Origin: JABHCC01 sp034658635
GTDB lineage: Bacteria > Bacteroidota > Bacteroidia > Bacteroidales > UBA12481
Direction of reading: 5' to 3'
DNA: 23,445 nt
Assembly (NCBI GenBank): GCA_034658635.1
Contig: JAYEFL010000416.1
Span: 1-23,445 of the forward strand
Both the position numbers and the translations under genes were made by a program. The notes below the pieces were generated by a model that worked only from the letters and a program-made list of their open reading frames with translations, did no database searches and was not told the DNA's origin. Positions 8,675 through 16,739 of this stretch are shown here, one piece after another. How positions within the stretch are numbered: the stretch's first letter is position 1; each line of letters starts with the position of its first letter.

Positions 8675-9547
8675 ATGAGTAAGAAAAACAAAATAATAGC
8701 TATTAAAGGAGTTGAAGTTACCTTTACTCAAACTCGTGAAGAGGATTATATCAGTATTACGGATATTGCCAAATATAAGAATCCTGATGCCCCTGCTGAT
8801 ATTATTAAAAATTGGCTCCGAAGTAAAAATACCATTGAGTTACTCGGTTTATGGGAGAAACTAAATAATCCTGATTTTAAACTGGTCGAATTCGACCAGT
8901 TTAGAAATGAAGCAGGATATAATCATTTTGTTTTATCTCCTAAGAAATGGATTGAAACAACTAAGGCAATCGGACTTCAATCAAAATCTGGCAGATATGG
9001 TGGAACTTTTGCTCATATTGATATTGCTATGGAATTTGCTTCCTGGGTTTCAGTAGAGTTCAAATTTTATCTGATTAAGGAATTTCAACGCTTAAAAAAT
9101 GAGCAAACAAAAGAGTTAGACTGGAATATTAAACGACAACTCACCAGAATAAATTACCGAATTCATACAGATGCCGTAAAGGAAAACCTGATACCAGAAA
9201 ATCTTACTCCAAAGCAGACAAGTATTGTTTATGCCAACGAAGCCGATGTGCTGAATATGGCACTGTTTGGAAAAACCGCTAAACAGTGGCGAGAAGAAAA
9301 TCCCGACAAAAAAGGAAATATCTGCGATTATGCCAATGTAAGCCAACTGGTTTGTTTGGTAAATATTAAAAACCTGAATGCTGTTTTTATTAATGAAGGC
9401 TATAAGCAAAGCCAACGCCTTGAGAAACTAAACCAAATTGCCATACAGCAGATGAAAATTTTGCTACAAGATCACTCTGGTAAGATGTTATACGATAAAA
9501 ATGGAGGTAGCGATGAATGGGTTGAAGGAAGACAAAATGTCAAATGA
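8675..9547 (+). CDS. KilA-N domain DNA-binding protein
   Basis: This 290-residue protein has an N-terminal KilA-N domain (about residues 5-150), with DYISITDIAKYKNPDAPADI, FRNEAG, the LSPKKWIETTKAIGL helix, SGRYGGTFAHIDIA and FASWVSVEFKFYLIKEFQ. KilA-N is a DNA-binding domain of phage antirepressors and of many stand-alone bacterial proteins. The C-terminal half (YANEADVLNMALFGKTAKQW) matches the long stand-alone Bacteroidota form as I recall it. It sits between two metabolic genes of one operon, 44 bases after one and 18 before the next, yet has no evident metabolic role. No integrase, terminal repeats or target duplication flank it. It could be a cargo gene dropped between operon genes, or a local regulator. 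Its coding sequence holds a perfect 26-bp palindrome. Confidence 0.85.
   Translation: MSKKNKIIAIKGVEVTFTQTREEDYISITDIAKYKNPDAPADIIKNWLRSKNTIELLGLWEKLNNPDFKLVEFDQFRNEAGYNHFVLSPKKWIETTKAIGLQSKSGRYGGTFAHIDIAMEFASWVSVEFKFYLIKEFQRLKNEQTKELDWNIKRQLTRINYRIHTDAVKENLIPENLTPKQTSIVYANEADVLNMALFGKTAKQWREENPDKKGNICDYANVSQLVCLVNIKNLNAVFINEGYKQSQRLEKLNQIAIQQMKILLQDHSGKMLYDKNGGSDEWVEGRQNVK
8878..8903. repeat. Perfect 26-bp palindrome within the KilA-N gene
   Basis: The left arm TAAACTGGTCGAA (8878-8890) is followed immediately by its exact reverse complement (8891-8903), with no spacer. It spans codons for KLVEFDQF, so part of the symmetry comes from a conserved protein segment, but 13 matching pairs in a row need specific codon choices. 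It could be an operator or binding site for the KilA-N protein itself, or chance. Confidence 0.7.
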
Positions 9548-9565
9548 AATGAAAAATTCAAACCG

Positions 9566-10327
9566 ATGACAGTAAAACCAAAAACAGCTCTGGTTACCGG
9601 AGCTTCAAGGGGGATAGGAAAAGCTATTTGTATAGAGCTTTTGAACTCAGGATATTCAGTTGTTGGACTTTCGAGAAGTATTAATACAGTAGATGCAGAT
9701 TTGAATAGAATTGCAAAGGAGAATCAGGTTTTCTACTCAGGGATACGGGCTGATGTATCGAAAACTCAGGATTATGACAAGGTTTATGACTTTATCAAGA
9801 AAGAATTTGGGATGCTTAATCTTCTGGTGCATAATGCAGGAGTTGCACAGATGGAACGAAAGGATGTACTGGAAATGTCTGTGGATAGTTACAACAGGGT
9901 CATGCAAATTAATCTGTTCGGACCAGTTTTCCTGACCCAGAAGTTATTCCCCTTGATGAAGCAGCTTGAGTCTGGGTCAATAGTATTTGTTAGCTCAATT
10001 TCTGCGGATGTTGCATCGATAAACCGAGCTGAATATTGTATTTCAAAAGCTGGATTAAGCATGTTTGCCAAAGTTATGGCAGAACGACTTGCCAAAACCA
10101 AGATAAATGTGTTCGAGATAAGACCGGGAATTATTGAGACGGATATGACCAAACCAGTATTAAACAAGTATAACAAGCTGATTAATGATGGTTTGGTACC
10201 TAAAGGACGTATAGGACAGCCAGAGGATATTGCCTTAGCTTTAAGAGCATTAGTGTCAGGTGATTTCGCTTATACTAATGGTTTGTGCTTAGAGATATCC
10301 GGGGGAATGCAGATCAGAAGCCTGTAG
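9566..10327 (+). CDS. Short-chain dehydrogenase/reductase (SDR)
   Basis: This 253-residue protein is a classical SDR with a Rossmann fold. It shows the cofactor motif TGASRGIG (11-18), NAG (90-92), Asn116 in QINLFG, and the catalytic set Ser144, Tyr157 and Lys161 (YCISK). The C-terminal motif RPGIIETDM follows. The arginine-containing TGASRG motif, together with Ser36-Arg37 after the second strand, suggests NADP(H), but this is not decisive. Neighbours point to a sugar or uronate substrate: SDRs often reduce the keto-deoxy uronates made by polysaccharide lyases, or interconvert keto sugars. The ATG at 9566 follows the KilA-N stop by 18 bases; the downstream oxidoreductase starts 2 bases after its stop. 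FabG-like fatty acid work is possible but unlikely here. Confidence 0.87.
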   Translation: MTVKPKTALVTGASRGIGKAICIELLNSGYSVVGLSRSINTVDADLNRIAKENQVFYSGIRADVSKTQDYDKVYDFIKKEFGMLNLLVHNAGVAQMERKDVLEMSVDSYNRVMQINLFGPVFLTQKLFPLMKQLESGSIVFVSSISADVASINRAEYCISKAGLSMFAKVMAERLAKTKINVFEIRPGIIETDMTKPVLNKYNKLINDGLVPKGRIGQPEDIALALRALVSGDFAYTNGLCLEISGGMQIRSL

Positions 10328-10329
10328 AT

Positions 10330-11505
10330 ATGGACAAAATCATTAAGATAGGAGTTTCGGGAGCTGGCGGGTACGGACACTGGTACTTGAAGAAGGCTCT
10401 TGAGAAACAGACAGAATACAGATTAGAGATAAGTGCTGTTTTTGATCCTGTTATTGAAAATGTCGAGATCTACCAGGAGTTGAAGGAAAATTCAATTCCA
10501 TGCTATTCCAGCTATCCTGATTTTAAAGATGCACTTATTGAAGTGGATCTGGCAATTATTGCATCTCCTATTCATTTCCATGCCAAACAAACAAGAGATG
10601 CACTACAACAGGGATGCAATGTTTTGCTCGAGAAACCTTTAGCTGGAGATGTTGAACAGGCTGAAGAAATTATACGAACCTCTGCAGAGACAGGCAAGTG
10701 GGTCATGCATGGATATCAATGGAGCTACTCAGAAGCAATTCGTGCGCTAAAGAAAGATCTTGTGGATGGTCTGTATGGAAAAATAAATCATGCTAAAACA
10801 CTGGTTTTATGGCCAAGAGGATTTGATTATTATTCCAGAAATTCCTGGGCCGGAAAATTGAAAAATGATGATGGCTTGGCAATTAATGATAGTCCTGTAA
10901 ATAATGCTATGGCGCATTTCCTTCACAACCTTCTCTTTTTAACAGGTGATAATATCGAAAGCAGCTCTATTCCGGTTAAAGGCAAGGCAGAGCTATACAG
11001 AATGTACCCAATTGAAACATTTGATACTGCGGTAGTAGATTTAAAAACAAAGAATAATACCCGAATCAAGATATTTGTTTCGCATGTGACAAAAAATCAA
11101 AAAGGGCCATTGTTTATCCTGGAATGTGATAAGGCTGTTATTTACTATGGTGAGTTATCTAATGAAATAACAGCCGTTAGAATGGATGGAGAAACACGGA
11201 TTTATGGAGATCCTGAGAATACTGACCAGTTTCATAAGTTATTCGTTGCTGTTGAAACATGTCGCTCCGGCAAGGAGCCTGTATGTGAAGCTAAGATGGC
11301 CTTGCACCAAACCAGAGTGATTGAGGCGCTTTCTGTTATTGAACCATCCTTATGCAAGGATCACTCAAGGATTAAAGTGATTCCTGGAGAACGAAAATAT
11401 GTAGACGGACTGGGGTATATGTTGTATTCTTGTTACCAGCAGGGGGTTATGCCTTCGAAAAAGGGCTTTCATATTAAAGGTAAAATTCAACGATTCAAAA
11501 TCTGA
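10330..11505 (+). CDS. Gfo/Idh/MocA-family oxidoreductase
   Basis: This is a 391-residue NAD(P)-dependent oxidoreductase of the glucose-fructose oxidoreductase/inositol dehydrogenase family. It has the Rossmann motif GVSGAGGYG (8-16), ASPIHFHA at the end of the fourth strand, and EKP (101-103), whose lysine is catalytic in this family. The C-terminal alpha/beta domain includes NNAMAHFLHNLLFL, holding the usual histidine. I place the start at ATG 10330, two bases after the SDR stop; an earlier in-frame start at 10285 would add 15 non-conserved residues. Family members oxidise sugar hydroxyls, often at C2 or C3, and some start glycoside cleavage through 3-keto intermediates. Together with the xylose-isomerase-like enzyme upstream this suggests keto-sugar chemistry, which is inference. 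No signal peptide. Confidence 0.87.
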   Translation: MDKIIKIGVSGAGGYGHWYLKKALEKQTEYRLEISAVFDPVIENVEIYQELKENSIPCYSSYPDFKDALIEVDLAIIASPIHFHAKQTRDALQQGCNVLLEKPLAGDVEQAEEIIRTSAETGKWVMHGYQWSYSEAIRALKKDLVDGLYGKINHAKTLVLWPRGFDYYSRNSWAGKLKNDDGLAINDSPVNNAMAHFLHNLLFLTGDNIESSSIPVKGKAELYRMYPIETFDTAVVDLKTKNNTRIKIFVSHVTKNQKGPLFILECDKAVIYYGELSNEITAVRMDGETRIYGDPENTDQFHKLFVAVETCRSGKEPVCEAKMALHQTRVIEALSVIEPSLCKDHSRIKVIPGERKYVDGLGYMLYSCYQQGVMPSKKGFHIKGKIQRFKI

Positions 11506-11513
11506 TAAATGAT

Positions 11514-13829
11514 ATGTTAATCAAAAATGCTTTTAGAACAATTCTCACACTTACTATTCTATTCGTAGTGAGTAACTCGCTTATTGCAAATGGAAAGCTA
11601 CATAAGCAATATTTAGTATATGCAGAAAAATCAGCCAACTGGACATATGAGAACATGGACTCATTGGTTCAACTTTGGAAGAGTAATTTTGATCCTAATT
11701 CTGTTTTTGGTTACCGGCCTCCATCCCGGCTTTTGGAAACAGCTACAATCTATGCTCATCTGTACGAAATGAATGGCAATAAATCATATGCAGAAAGAGC
11801 AAAGTCCATTTTGCTCGCTTATGATGGATTTAAATCAGTTTTTCCGAAATGGGCAATAGAAAAGCGCCCGGATTATACTGAAGGCGTTCCGGCCTTACCT
11901 GATTTCTTTACTGCTCAAAGATTTCTTCGACCTTATGAAATATTGAAGAATAATGGGTTTTTCTCAGATCAAGAGGTGGGGCAACTTGAGCTTGTAATAA
12001 GTCAATCAATGAATTACCTGCTTCAGAGCCAGGAGTGGGGCGCAATGAACCGGGCAGCCCTGAGAGCTGAGACTCTGGCCTGGGCTCTTAGAGTGATGCC
12101 AGATCATCCTGATCATGATATTTGGGAAATGTATGAGCAAGCACTGATCTCAGACAATTGGGGTGCATGGGAAATAGAAGATGCTTCTCATTATAACGCA
12201 ATATGGATGTATGCTCTGATAGGATATGGATATGCCTCTGAGAACCTGAATGAGTTGTTTGAAGAGCCTGAAATGTATTATTATTCAAAGTACTATCTGG
12301 AGTTATTTTGTCCTGATGATATGATCCCTGATTTTGGAGATGCCTATTGGGAATCAAACTGGTCGAGGTGGCTGGTGTATTTTGAAACTTGCGCAAGTGT
12401 TTATGATTCAGGTGAACACAAGTGGATTGCTAATCAAATTGCAGACAAGTATATCGATTGGGAGCGCGTACAGGGTATAGGATTAGCCTACATCCTTTTA
12501 GATTGTTATCTCATAGGAAATGATAACATAAAACCGGTCAGACCTGAATCGGGCAGTCTGGAAGTAATGGATGATGTAATAGGTAAAAAAGTCGTATTCC
12601 GATCAGACTGGAATCCGGATGCTTCATATATGCTTTTAAATTATAAAGATGAAGGAGAAGCAGGATACCTGTCCAGATCATTTTTAAGAGATGGAATTGT
12701 AGTGGAAGAGGAAAAAATGACTCATGGACATGCTGATGAAAACAGTATTGTACTTCTCATGAATAAGAGTAGTGTGCTTTTACACGATGGTGGATATCGT
12801 GATTATATGCCAAGTGGTCCGTATGGTGCTTACAGACAGGATTACTTTCATAACCGGACTTGTGTCAGACCAGAAAAAATATTTTTCGGACAAAAAGAAG
12901 GCGAATCCAGATTTTCTGTATCTGAAGGACAGGCTGTTGAGGGGCAGGGTATACTGGAGTTTCTGCGCAATTCTGGCGCCTACAAAACAATAAAGACCCA
13001 GAAAATTGATTTTTTAAGCTTTTCTGATTTTGATTATAGTAGAACAAGACTGGTTGATGATAAGATAGGGTATGAATCAGACCGCATAATTACATGGCTC
13101 AAAGAACCAAATTGCTATGTTGTTTTTGATATTGTAAAAGGAACAAGAGAGAACTACATGACAGCAGCCAATTTGTGGTATACACGGATGATCTTTGATA
13201 AGGGAGAGAATTGGTTTGATACCGGATACGACAGTCTGCGAAATCTTGCAATAGAACAGAATCAACGTCTTTTAATTCAATTTCCTGACAAACATTATAA
13301 GTTCACTTCTGTCAATACTGTTCAACGATATTGGCAAAATGAGTTTCTTATTGCTGAATATACGGGTCAATTTATGGAACTCGGACAAGTAATGAGTTTT
13401 GTAACTATTCTATATCCGCACGATAACAATGTAGATCCTGAAGATCTGGCTGCACGTACAGAACTTATCGAAATGAACGAGTTTGAAAATGGGCTCGGAG
13501 TGCAGATCACTATTGGCGATACTTCATATATTATTGGAGCCAAAATGAACTTAAGAAAAGAAATGTTTCGTGATTACAGAAGACCAAAATACACCTATGA
13601 ATCAGGGAGAGTAAACTACAATGATTTTGAATCCAATAGTGATTTCTTCTATCTGAAAGACTCACCACAATCGTTGGATTATACAATGGTAAATCTTAGC
13701 AAAGCTGTTTACAAAGGTGAAGTATTGTTTAGTCAGAAGCCAAATTATTTTGGTTTGGCCTTTGATGGCAGTGGAGATGTTACCGGAATTTCAAAAGCCA
13801 GATATTGGAGACGAAATACGAAAAAATGA
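11514..13829 (+). CDS. Exported heparinase II/III-type polysaccharide lyase
   Basis: This 771-residue protein begins with a signal peptide (hydrophobic residues 6-20, likely cut after SLIA at 25), so it acts in the periplasm or outside the cell. An (alpha/alpha)6 toroid covers about residues 30-330, including EWGAMNRAALRAE, which may hold the Asn that neutralises the uronate carboxylate. Next comes the heparinase II/III beta-sandwich domain with HGHADENS (404-411), then the DGGYRDY loop and the YRQDYFHNR segment. The HxHxD metal or structural motif is typical of lyase families PL12, PL15, PL17, PL21 and PL39. Substrate cannot be read: alginate, heparin-like, or another uronate glycan. Lyases leave a 4,5-unsaturated uronate end, which the cytoplasmic enzymes upstream may process. 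It ends one base from the convergent aroE stop. Confidence 0.87.
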   Translation: MLIKNAFRTILTLTILFVVSNSLIANGKLHKQYLVYAEKSANWTYENMDSLVQLWKSNFDPNSVFGYRPPSRLLETATIYAHLYEMNGNKSYAERAKSILLAYDGFKSVFPKWAIEKRPDYTEGVPALPDFFTAQRFLRPYEILKNNGFFSDQEVGQLELVISQSMNYLLQSQEWGAMNRAALRAETLAWALRVMPDHPDHDIWEMYEQALISDNWGAWEIEDASHYNAIWMYALIGYGYASENLNELFEEPEMYYYSKYYLELFCPDDMIPDFGDAYWESNWSRWLVYFETCASVYDSGEHKWIANQIADKYIDWERVQGIGLAYILLDCYLIGNDNIKPVRPESGSLEVMDDVIGKKVVFRSDWNPDASYMLLNYKDEGEAGYLSRSFLRDGIVVEEEKMTHGHADENSIVLLMNKSSVLLHDGGYRDYMPSGPYGAYRQDYFHNRTCVRPEKIFFGQKEGESRFSVSEGQAVEGQGILEFLRNSGAYKTIKTQKIDFLSFSDFDYSRTRLVDDKIGYESDRIITWLKEPNCYVVFDIVKGTRENYMTAANLWYTRMIFDKGENWFDTGYDSLRNLAIEQNQRLLIQFPDKHYKFTSVNTVQRYWQNEFLIAEYTGQFMELGQVMSFVTILYPHDNNVDPEDLAARTELIEMNEFENGLGVQITIGDTSYIIGAKMNLRKEMFRDYRRPKYTYESGRVNYNDFESNSDFFYLKDSPQSLDYTMVNLSKAVYKGEVLFSQKPNYFGLAFDGSGDVTGISKARYWRRNTKK

Positions 13830-13830
13830 A

Positions 13831-14574
13831 TTAAGAGTTCCAGATGTCCCAGGCTGCATCAGCTTGGATTGTCAGCATTTCCATGCCATTAACGATACGA
13901 GCTCCTTTTTCATACCCTTTTTTAAGAAAGCTGGTTTCTGCAGGATTATAGATCAGATCGAAAAGAAAATGACCAGAGCTAATACCTTCATAGGGTATAG
14001 CCGGATAAGTAGCAATATCAGGATGCATACCAACAGGACTTGTATTGATAATTATTTTTGAGGATATTATATCATTAACTGTAAGCTCATTATATGAAAT
14101 GCAATTGTCATGAAGCATAGCTGTCCGGGAAACTGATTTATGACTGATTCCTAATTTATTCAGAACAAATTTTACCGCTTTTGCTGCTCCGCCAGTACCA
14201 AGAATCAAGGCTTCAGGACGTTCATCCCCAATCAATCCGAGCAGACTTGTTTGAAAACCTGTTACATCAGTATTGTGACCGATTAATTGGCAATCTCCTG
14301 ATTTAATTTGTATCGTATTAACAGCGCCAATCTCAGCAGCCTCTGCACTCAATTCATCAAGAAATGGAATTATTGTCTCTTTGTAAGGAATTGTAACATT
14401 CAGTCCAACAAGCTTAGGGTGATTTCTAAGCATTTCAGTAAACTGGTGTATATCTGATAGTTCGTAATTGTTGTAGTAACAATTAGAAATACCGGATTTG
14501 GAAAACTTTTCTGAAAAATATCTTTTTGAAAAGGAGTGAGATAAGGGGAATCCAATTAATCCAAATAATCTCAT
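13831..14574 (-). CDS. aroE: Shikimate dehydrogenase
   Basis: This 247-residue enzyme reduces 3-dehydroshikimate to shikimate with NADPH in aromatic amino acid synthesis. The sequence shows the substrate motif PLSHSFS (10-16), NVTIPYKE (59-66) with catalytic Lys65, AVNT, GHNTDVTGF (99-107) with Asp103, and the NADP loop GTGGAAKA (126-133). It is a little short of the usual 270 or so residues, as is common in Bacteroidota. It lies 2 bases after the DUF368 gene and is the last gene of a minus-strand operon. Its 3' end is one base from the stop of the convergent lyase gene, and no hairpin terminator separates them. Confidence 0.95.
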   Translation of the reverse strand: MRLFGLIGFPLSHSFSKRYFSEKFSKSGISNCYYNNYELSDIHQFTEMLRNHPKLVGLNVTIPYKETIIPFLDELSAEAAEIGAVNTIQIKSGDCQLIGHNTDVTGFQTSLLGLIGDERPEALILGTGGAAKAVKFVLNKLGISHKSVSRTAMLHDNCISYNELTVNDIISSKIIINTSPVGMHPDIATYPAIPYEGISSGHFLFDLIYNPAETSFLKKGYEKGARIVNGMEMLTIQADAAWDIWNS

Positions 14575-14576
14575 AG

Positions 14577-15527
14577 TTAATCAGATTTCTTGCGCTTAGC
14601 AATGCGCTCGATTGCAATAATGCTTAGAAAACCAAAAATAATGCAAATGATTGCAAACCATGTTTGTCCTGCAGAGAAATCGGGTAGAAGAAAATGGTAG
14701 CCTTCCCGAATAAATTCACCAGAGCGGTTTAAGATATGCTGGCCATGTGAATCATAGCTAAAAATCTCCTCTTTCCATGGCCAAAGTATAAGTAGTGATC
14801 CAAGCATAAAACCGGTCAAAACAGAAATTGTTTGGTCCTTATATGATTTAAATATCCATGAAAGCAAATGACTGAAGGCCAGTAGGCCTGCTATTGCACC
14901 AATAACCACAGGCAGAAGGATTGCCATGTTCAGCTCACTAACAGCGTCAAGCATTACAAGTTGATAGTTACCTAAGAGAATCAGGATAAATGATCCACTC
15001 AGACCAGGAAGAATCATGCTGCAAACAGCTACAATGCCACAAATGAATAAGTAGTATATCTGGTCATTTTCCTGAGCAGGTTTAAAAAAAGTAATTAATA
15101 GAGCCACCGTAGTTCCAATAGCAAAACTCAAGTAAACAGAAATGCCCCATTTGGAAACAGATTTTCCTACGATAAAAACAGAGGCGATGATCAGGCCGAA
15201 AAAGAAAGCCCATACCAGAACAGGATAGCTTTCAAACAGATATTTAAGAATTCTGGCTAAACTGAAAAGACTGATGCCAACACCAAGAAACACAGCAATC
15301 AGAAATTCTAATTGTATGTGATTGGCAAATTCTTTCCAGCGACCAGTAAAGAAAAGTTTTAAAGCCTTGCTATTAATAGATTTGAGCGAATCAATCAAAG
15401 GTTCAAAAATTCCGGTGATTAGAGCAATAGTGCCACCGCTAACTCCGGGGATTACATTGGCAGCACCCATTCCCATTCCTTTCAGAATGAGACCCGTAAA
15501 TTTATTTAATCGACTATTTATTTTCAT
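14577..15527 (-). CDS. DUF368 membrane protein (PopT-type undecaprenyl phosphate translocase)
   Basis: This 316-residue polytopic membrane protein has about eight or more hydrophobic segments and the DUF368 signature GMGMGAANVIPGVSGGTIALITGIFE split over residues 17-42. A second glycine-rich repeat (MILPGLSGSFILILLGNY, about residues 165-182) fits the internal duplication of the family. DUF368 proteins (PopT) have been shown to flip undecaprenyl phosphate back across the cytoplasmic membrane, recycling the carrier for peptidoglycan and surface glycans; that role is carried over by homology. The start overlaps the end of the TPR gene by 14 bases, and aroE follows 2 bases later, so the three are probably co-transcribed. 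Confidence 0.9.
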   Translation of the reverse strand: MKINSRLNKFTGLILKGMGMGAANVIPGVSGGTIALITGIFEPLIDSLKSINSKALKLFFTGRWKEFANHIQLEFLIAVFLGVGISLFSLARILKYLFESYPVLVWAFFFGLIIASVFIVGKSVSKWGISVYLSFAIGTTVALLITFFKPAQENDQIYYLFICGIVAVCSMILPGLSGSFILILLGNYQLVMLDAVSELNMAILLPVVIGAIAGLLAFSHLLSWIFKSYKDQTISVLTGFMLGSLLILWPWKEEIFSYDSHGQHILNRSGEFIREGYHFLLPDFSAGQTWFAIICIIFGFLSIIAIERIAKRKKSD

Positions 15528-16692
15528 TATGTCTGACTTCCAAACGTTTTAGAATCTCATTTGCTTCAAGGTCATCACCATCAATTTGCAAAAGTTTTCT
15601 AAAAATAAGTATTGAGTCTTCGATAAATTCCAGCTTTTCATATATCTCACCTGCCAAAAACAGATAATCCGGATTATCCTTTTTCAGACTCATTGCTTTT
15701 CTAATATAATACAAAGCTTCATAGAGATTACCCTGCTTAAACATCAGGTTTGCCAGTCCGAACCATGATTCAGAATATGCGGGATCAATTGACCTTGCCT
15801 TTCGGTAATATTGGAAAGCCTGACTTACTTTTTTAAGCTTTTCATAACTTTCACCAACATAACACAGTGCCTGCACATGGTTCTCATTCTCCATGAGATA
15901 TTCAGAATACACTTGTATAGCTTCAGTATGTTTGCCAGAATTAGCCAGCGCATTAGCTTTGTTGAATAATGCGGCATAGAAATCCGGAGAAATAGCTAAC
16001 ACAAAATCAAACGCTTCGATGGATAAAGCATAGAGTTCCTTCTGATTAAGAAGTACCCCAAGGTTAAACCAGCCTGCATCTGAAAAGGGATCAATATCCA
16101 GGAAACTGCGGTATGATTTAATGGCCAGATCGTCCTGACCTGCTTGTTCATAACAAACAGATAGTTCCCAAACTAAGTCTACTGTTTGAGGGTTTTTGTC
16201 AACTGCCTGTTTTAGAAAAATAATTGCCCTTTCGTATTCTCCTAATTTTTGAAAAGCATAAGAGATATTCAGGATCCAGTCTTCCGGATCATCACTAACC
16301 TCCAAAGCCTTTTGATAACAGCTTGTTGCCTGTTCAAAATCATCAAGAAGCAAGTAAGCTGAGCCCTTAATAATATATAGCTGCTCATTATTCTGATCAA
16401 TAGGTTCAAGAACCTCAATAACCTTCAAGGCATTTTTAGCTTCTCCACGTTCAATCAGGATTTGTGTTTCCTTTAACTTCAGAGCAGAAGATTCAGGATG
16501 CATTTTGAATCCCAGCTTTAAAACTTCTCTCGCGGGTTGAAATCTCTTTTGATTGAAATAGAAATCAAAGATATTCTCAAGTTCATGTGTGTCGAAATAC
16601 CACTCAGCCTTTAGTTTGATCATTTTCTCATACCTATCGACTGATTGGGTCAACTCCTCATTCCACAAATCATCTTCACTACCAGTGTACAT
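15514..16692 (-). CDS. TPR-repeat protein
   Basis: This 392-residue protein is built largely of tetratricopeptide repeats, about nine to ten 34-residue units. Typical helices are seen: GSAYLLLDDFEQATSCYQKAL, WNLSYAF-type A helices, GWFNLGVLLNQKELYALSIEAF and GESYEKLKKVSQAFQYYRKA. TPRs form superhelical scaffolds for protein contacts; no enzymatic domain, signal peptide or membrane segment is visible. I start it at ATG 16692; the longer frame from 16707 would need a TTG. The N-terminus is strongly acidic. It overlaps the DUF368 gene by 14 bases, which suggests a scaffold linked to envelope work, but its partner is unknown. Confidence 0.85.
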   Translation of the reverse strand: MYTGSEDDLWNEELTQSVDRYEKMIKLKAEWYFDTHELENIFDFYFNQKRFQPAREVLKLGFKMHPESSALKLKETQILIERGEAKNALKVIEVLEPIDQNNEQLYIIKGSAYLLLDDFEQATSCYQKALEVSDDPEDWILNISYAFQKLGEYERAIIFLKQAVDKNPQTVDLVWELSVCYEQAGQDDLAIKSYRSFLDIDPFSDAGWFNLGVLLNQKELYALSIEAFDFVLAISPDFYAALFNKANALANSGKHTEAIQVYSEYLMENENHVQALCYVGESYEKLKKVSQAFQYYRKARSIDPAYSESWFGLANLMFKQGNLYEALYYIRKAMSLKKDNPDYLFLAGEIYEKLEFIEDSILIFRKLLQIDGDDLEANEILKRLEVRHNENK

Positions 16693-16739
16693 AATCGTTC
16701 TTCTCAAAAAATGGCCACAAATTTATAAAATTCTGTGAA

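Noticed and set aside
8631..9565. Insertion sequence or integron-like ends around the KilA-N gene
   Set aside because: The 44- and 18-base flanks show no inverted terminal repeats, target duplication or recombinase.
10285..10329. Longer start for the Gfo/Idh/MocA gene
   Set aside because: It would overlap the SDR gene by 43 bases and add residues before the Rossmann strand; ATG 10330 fits the family N-terminus.
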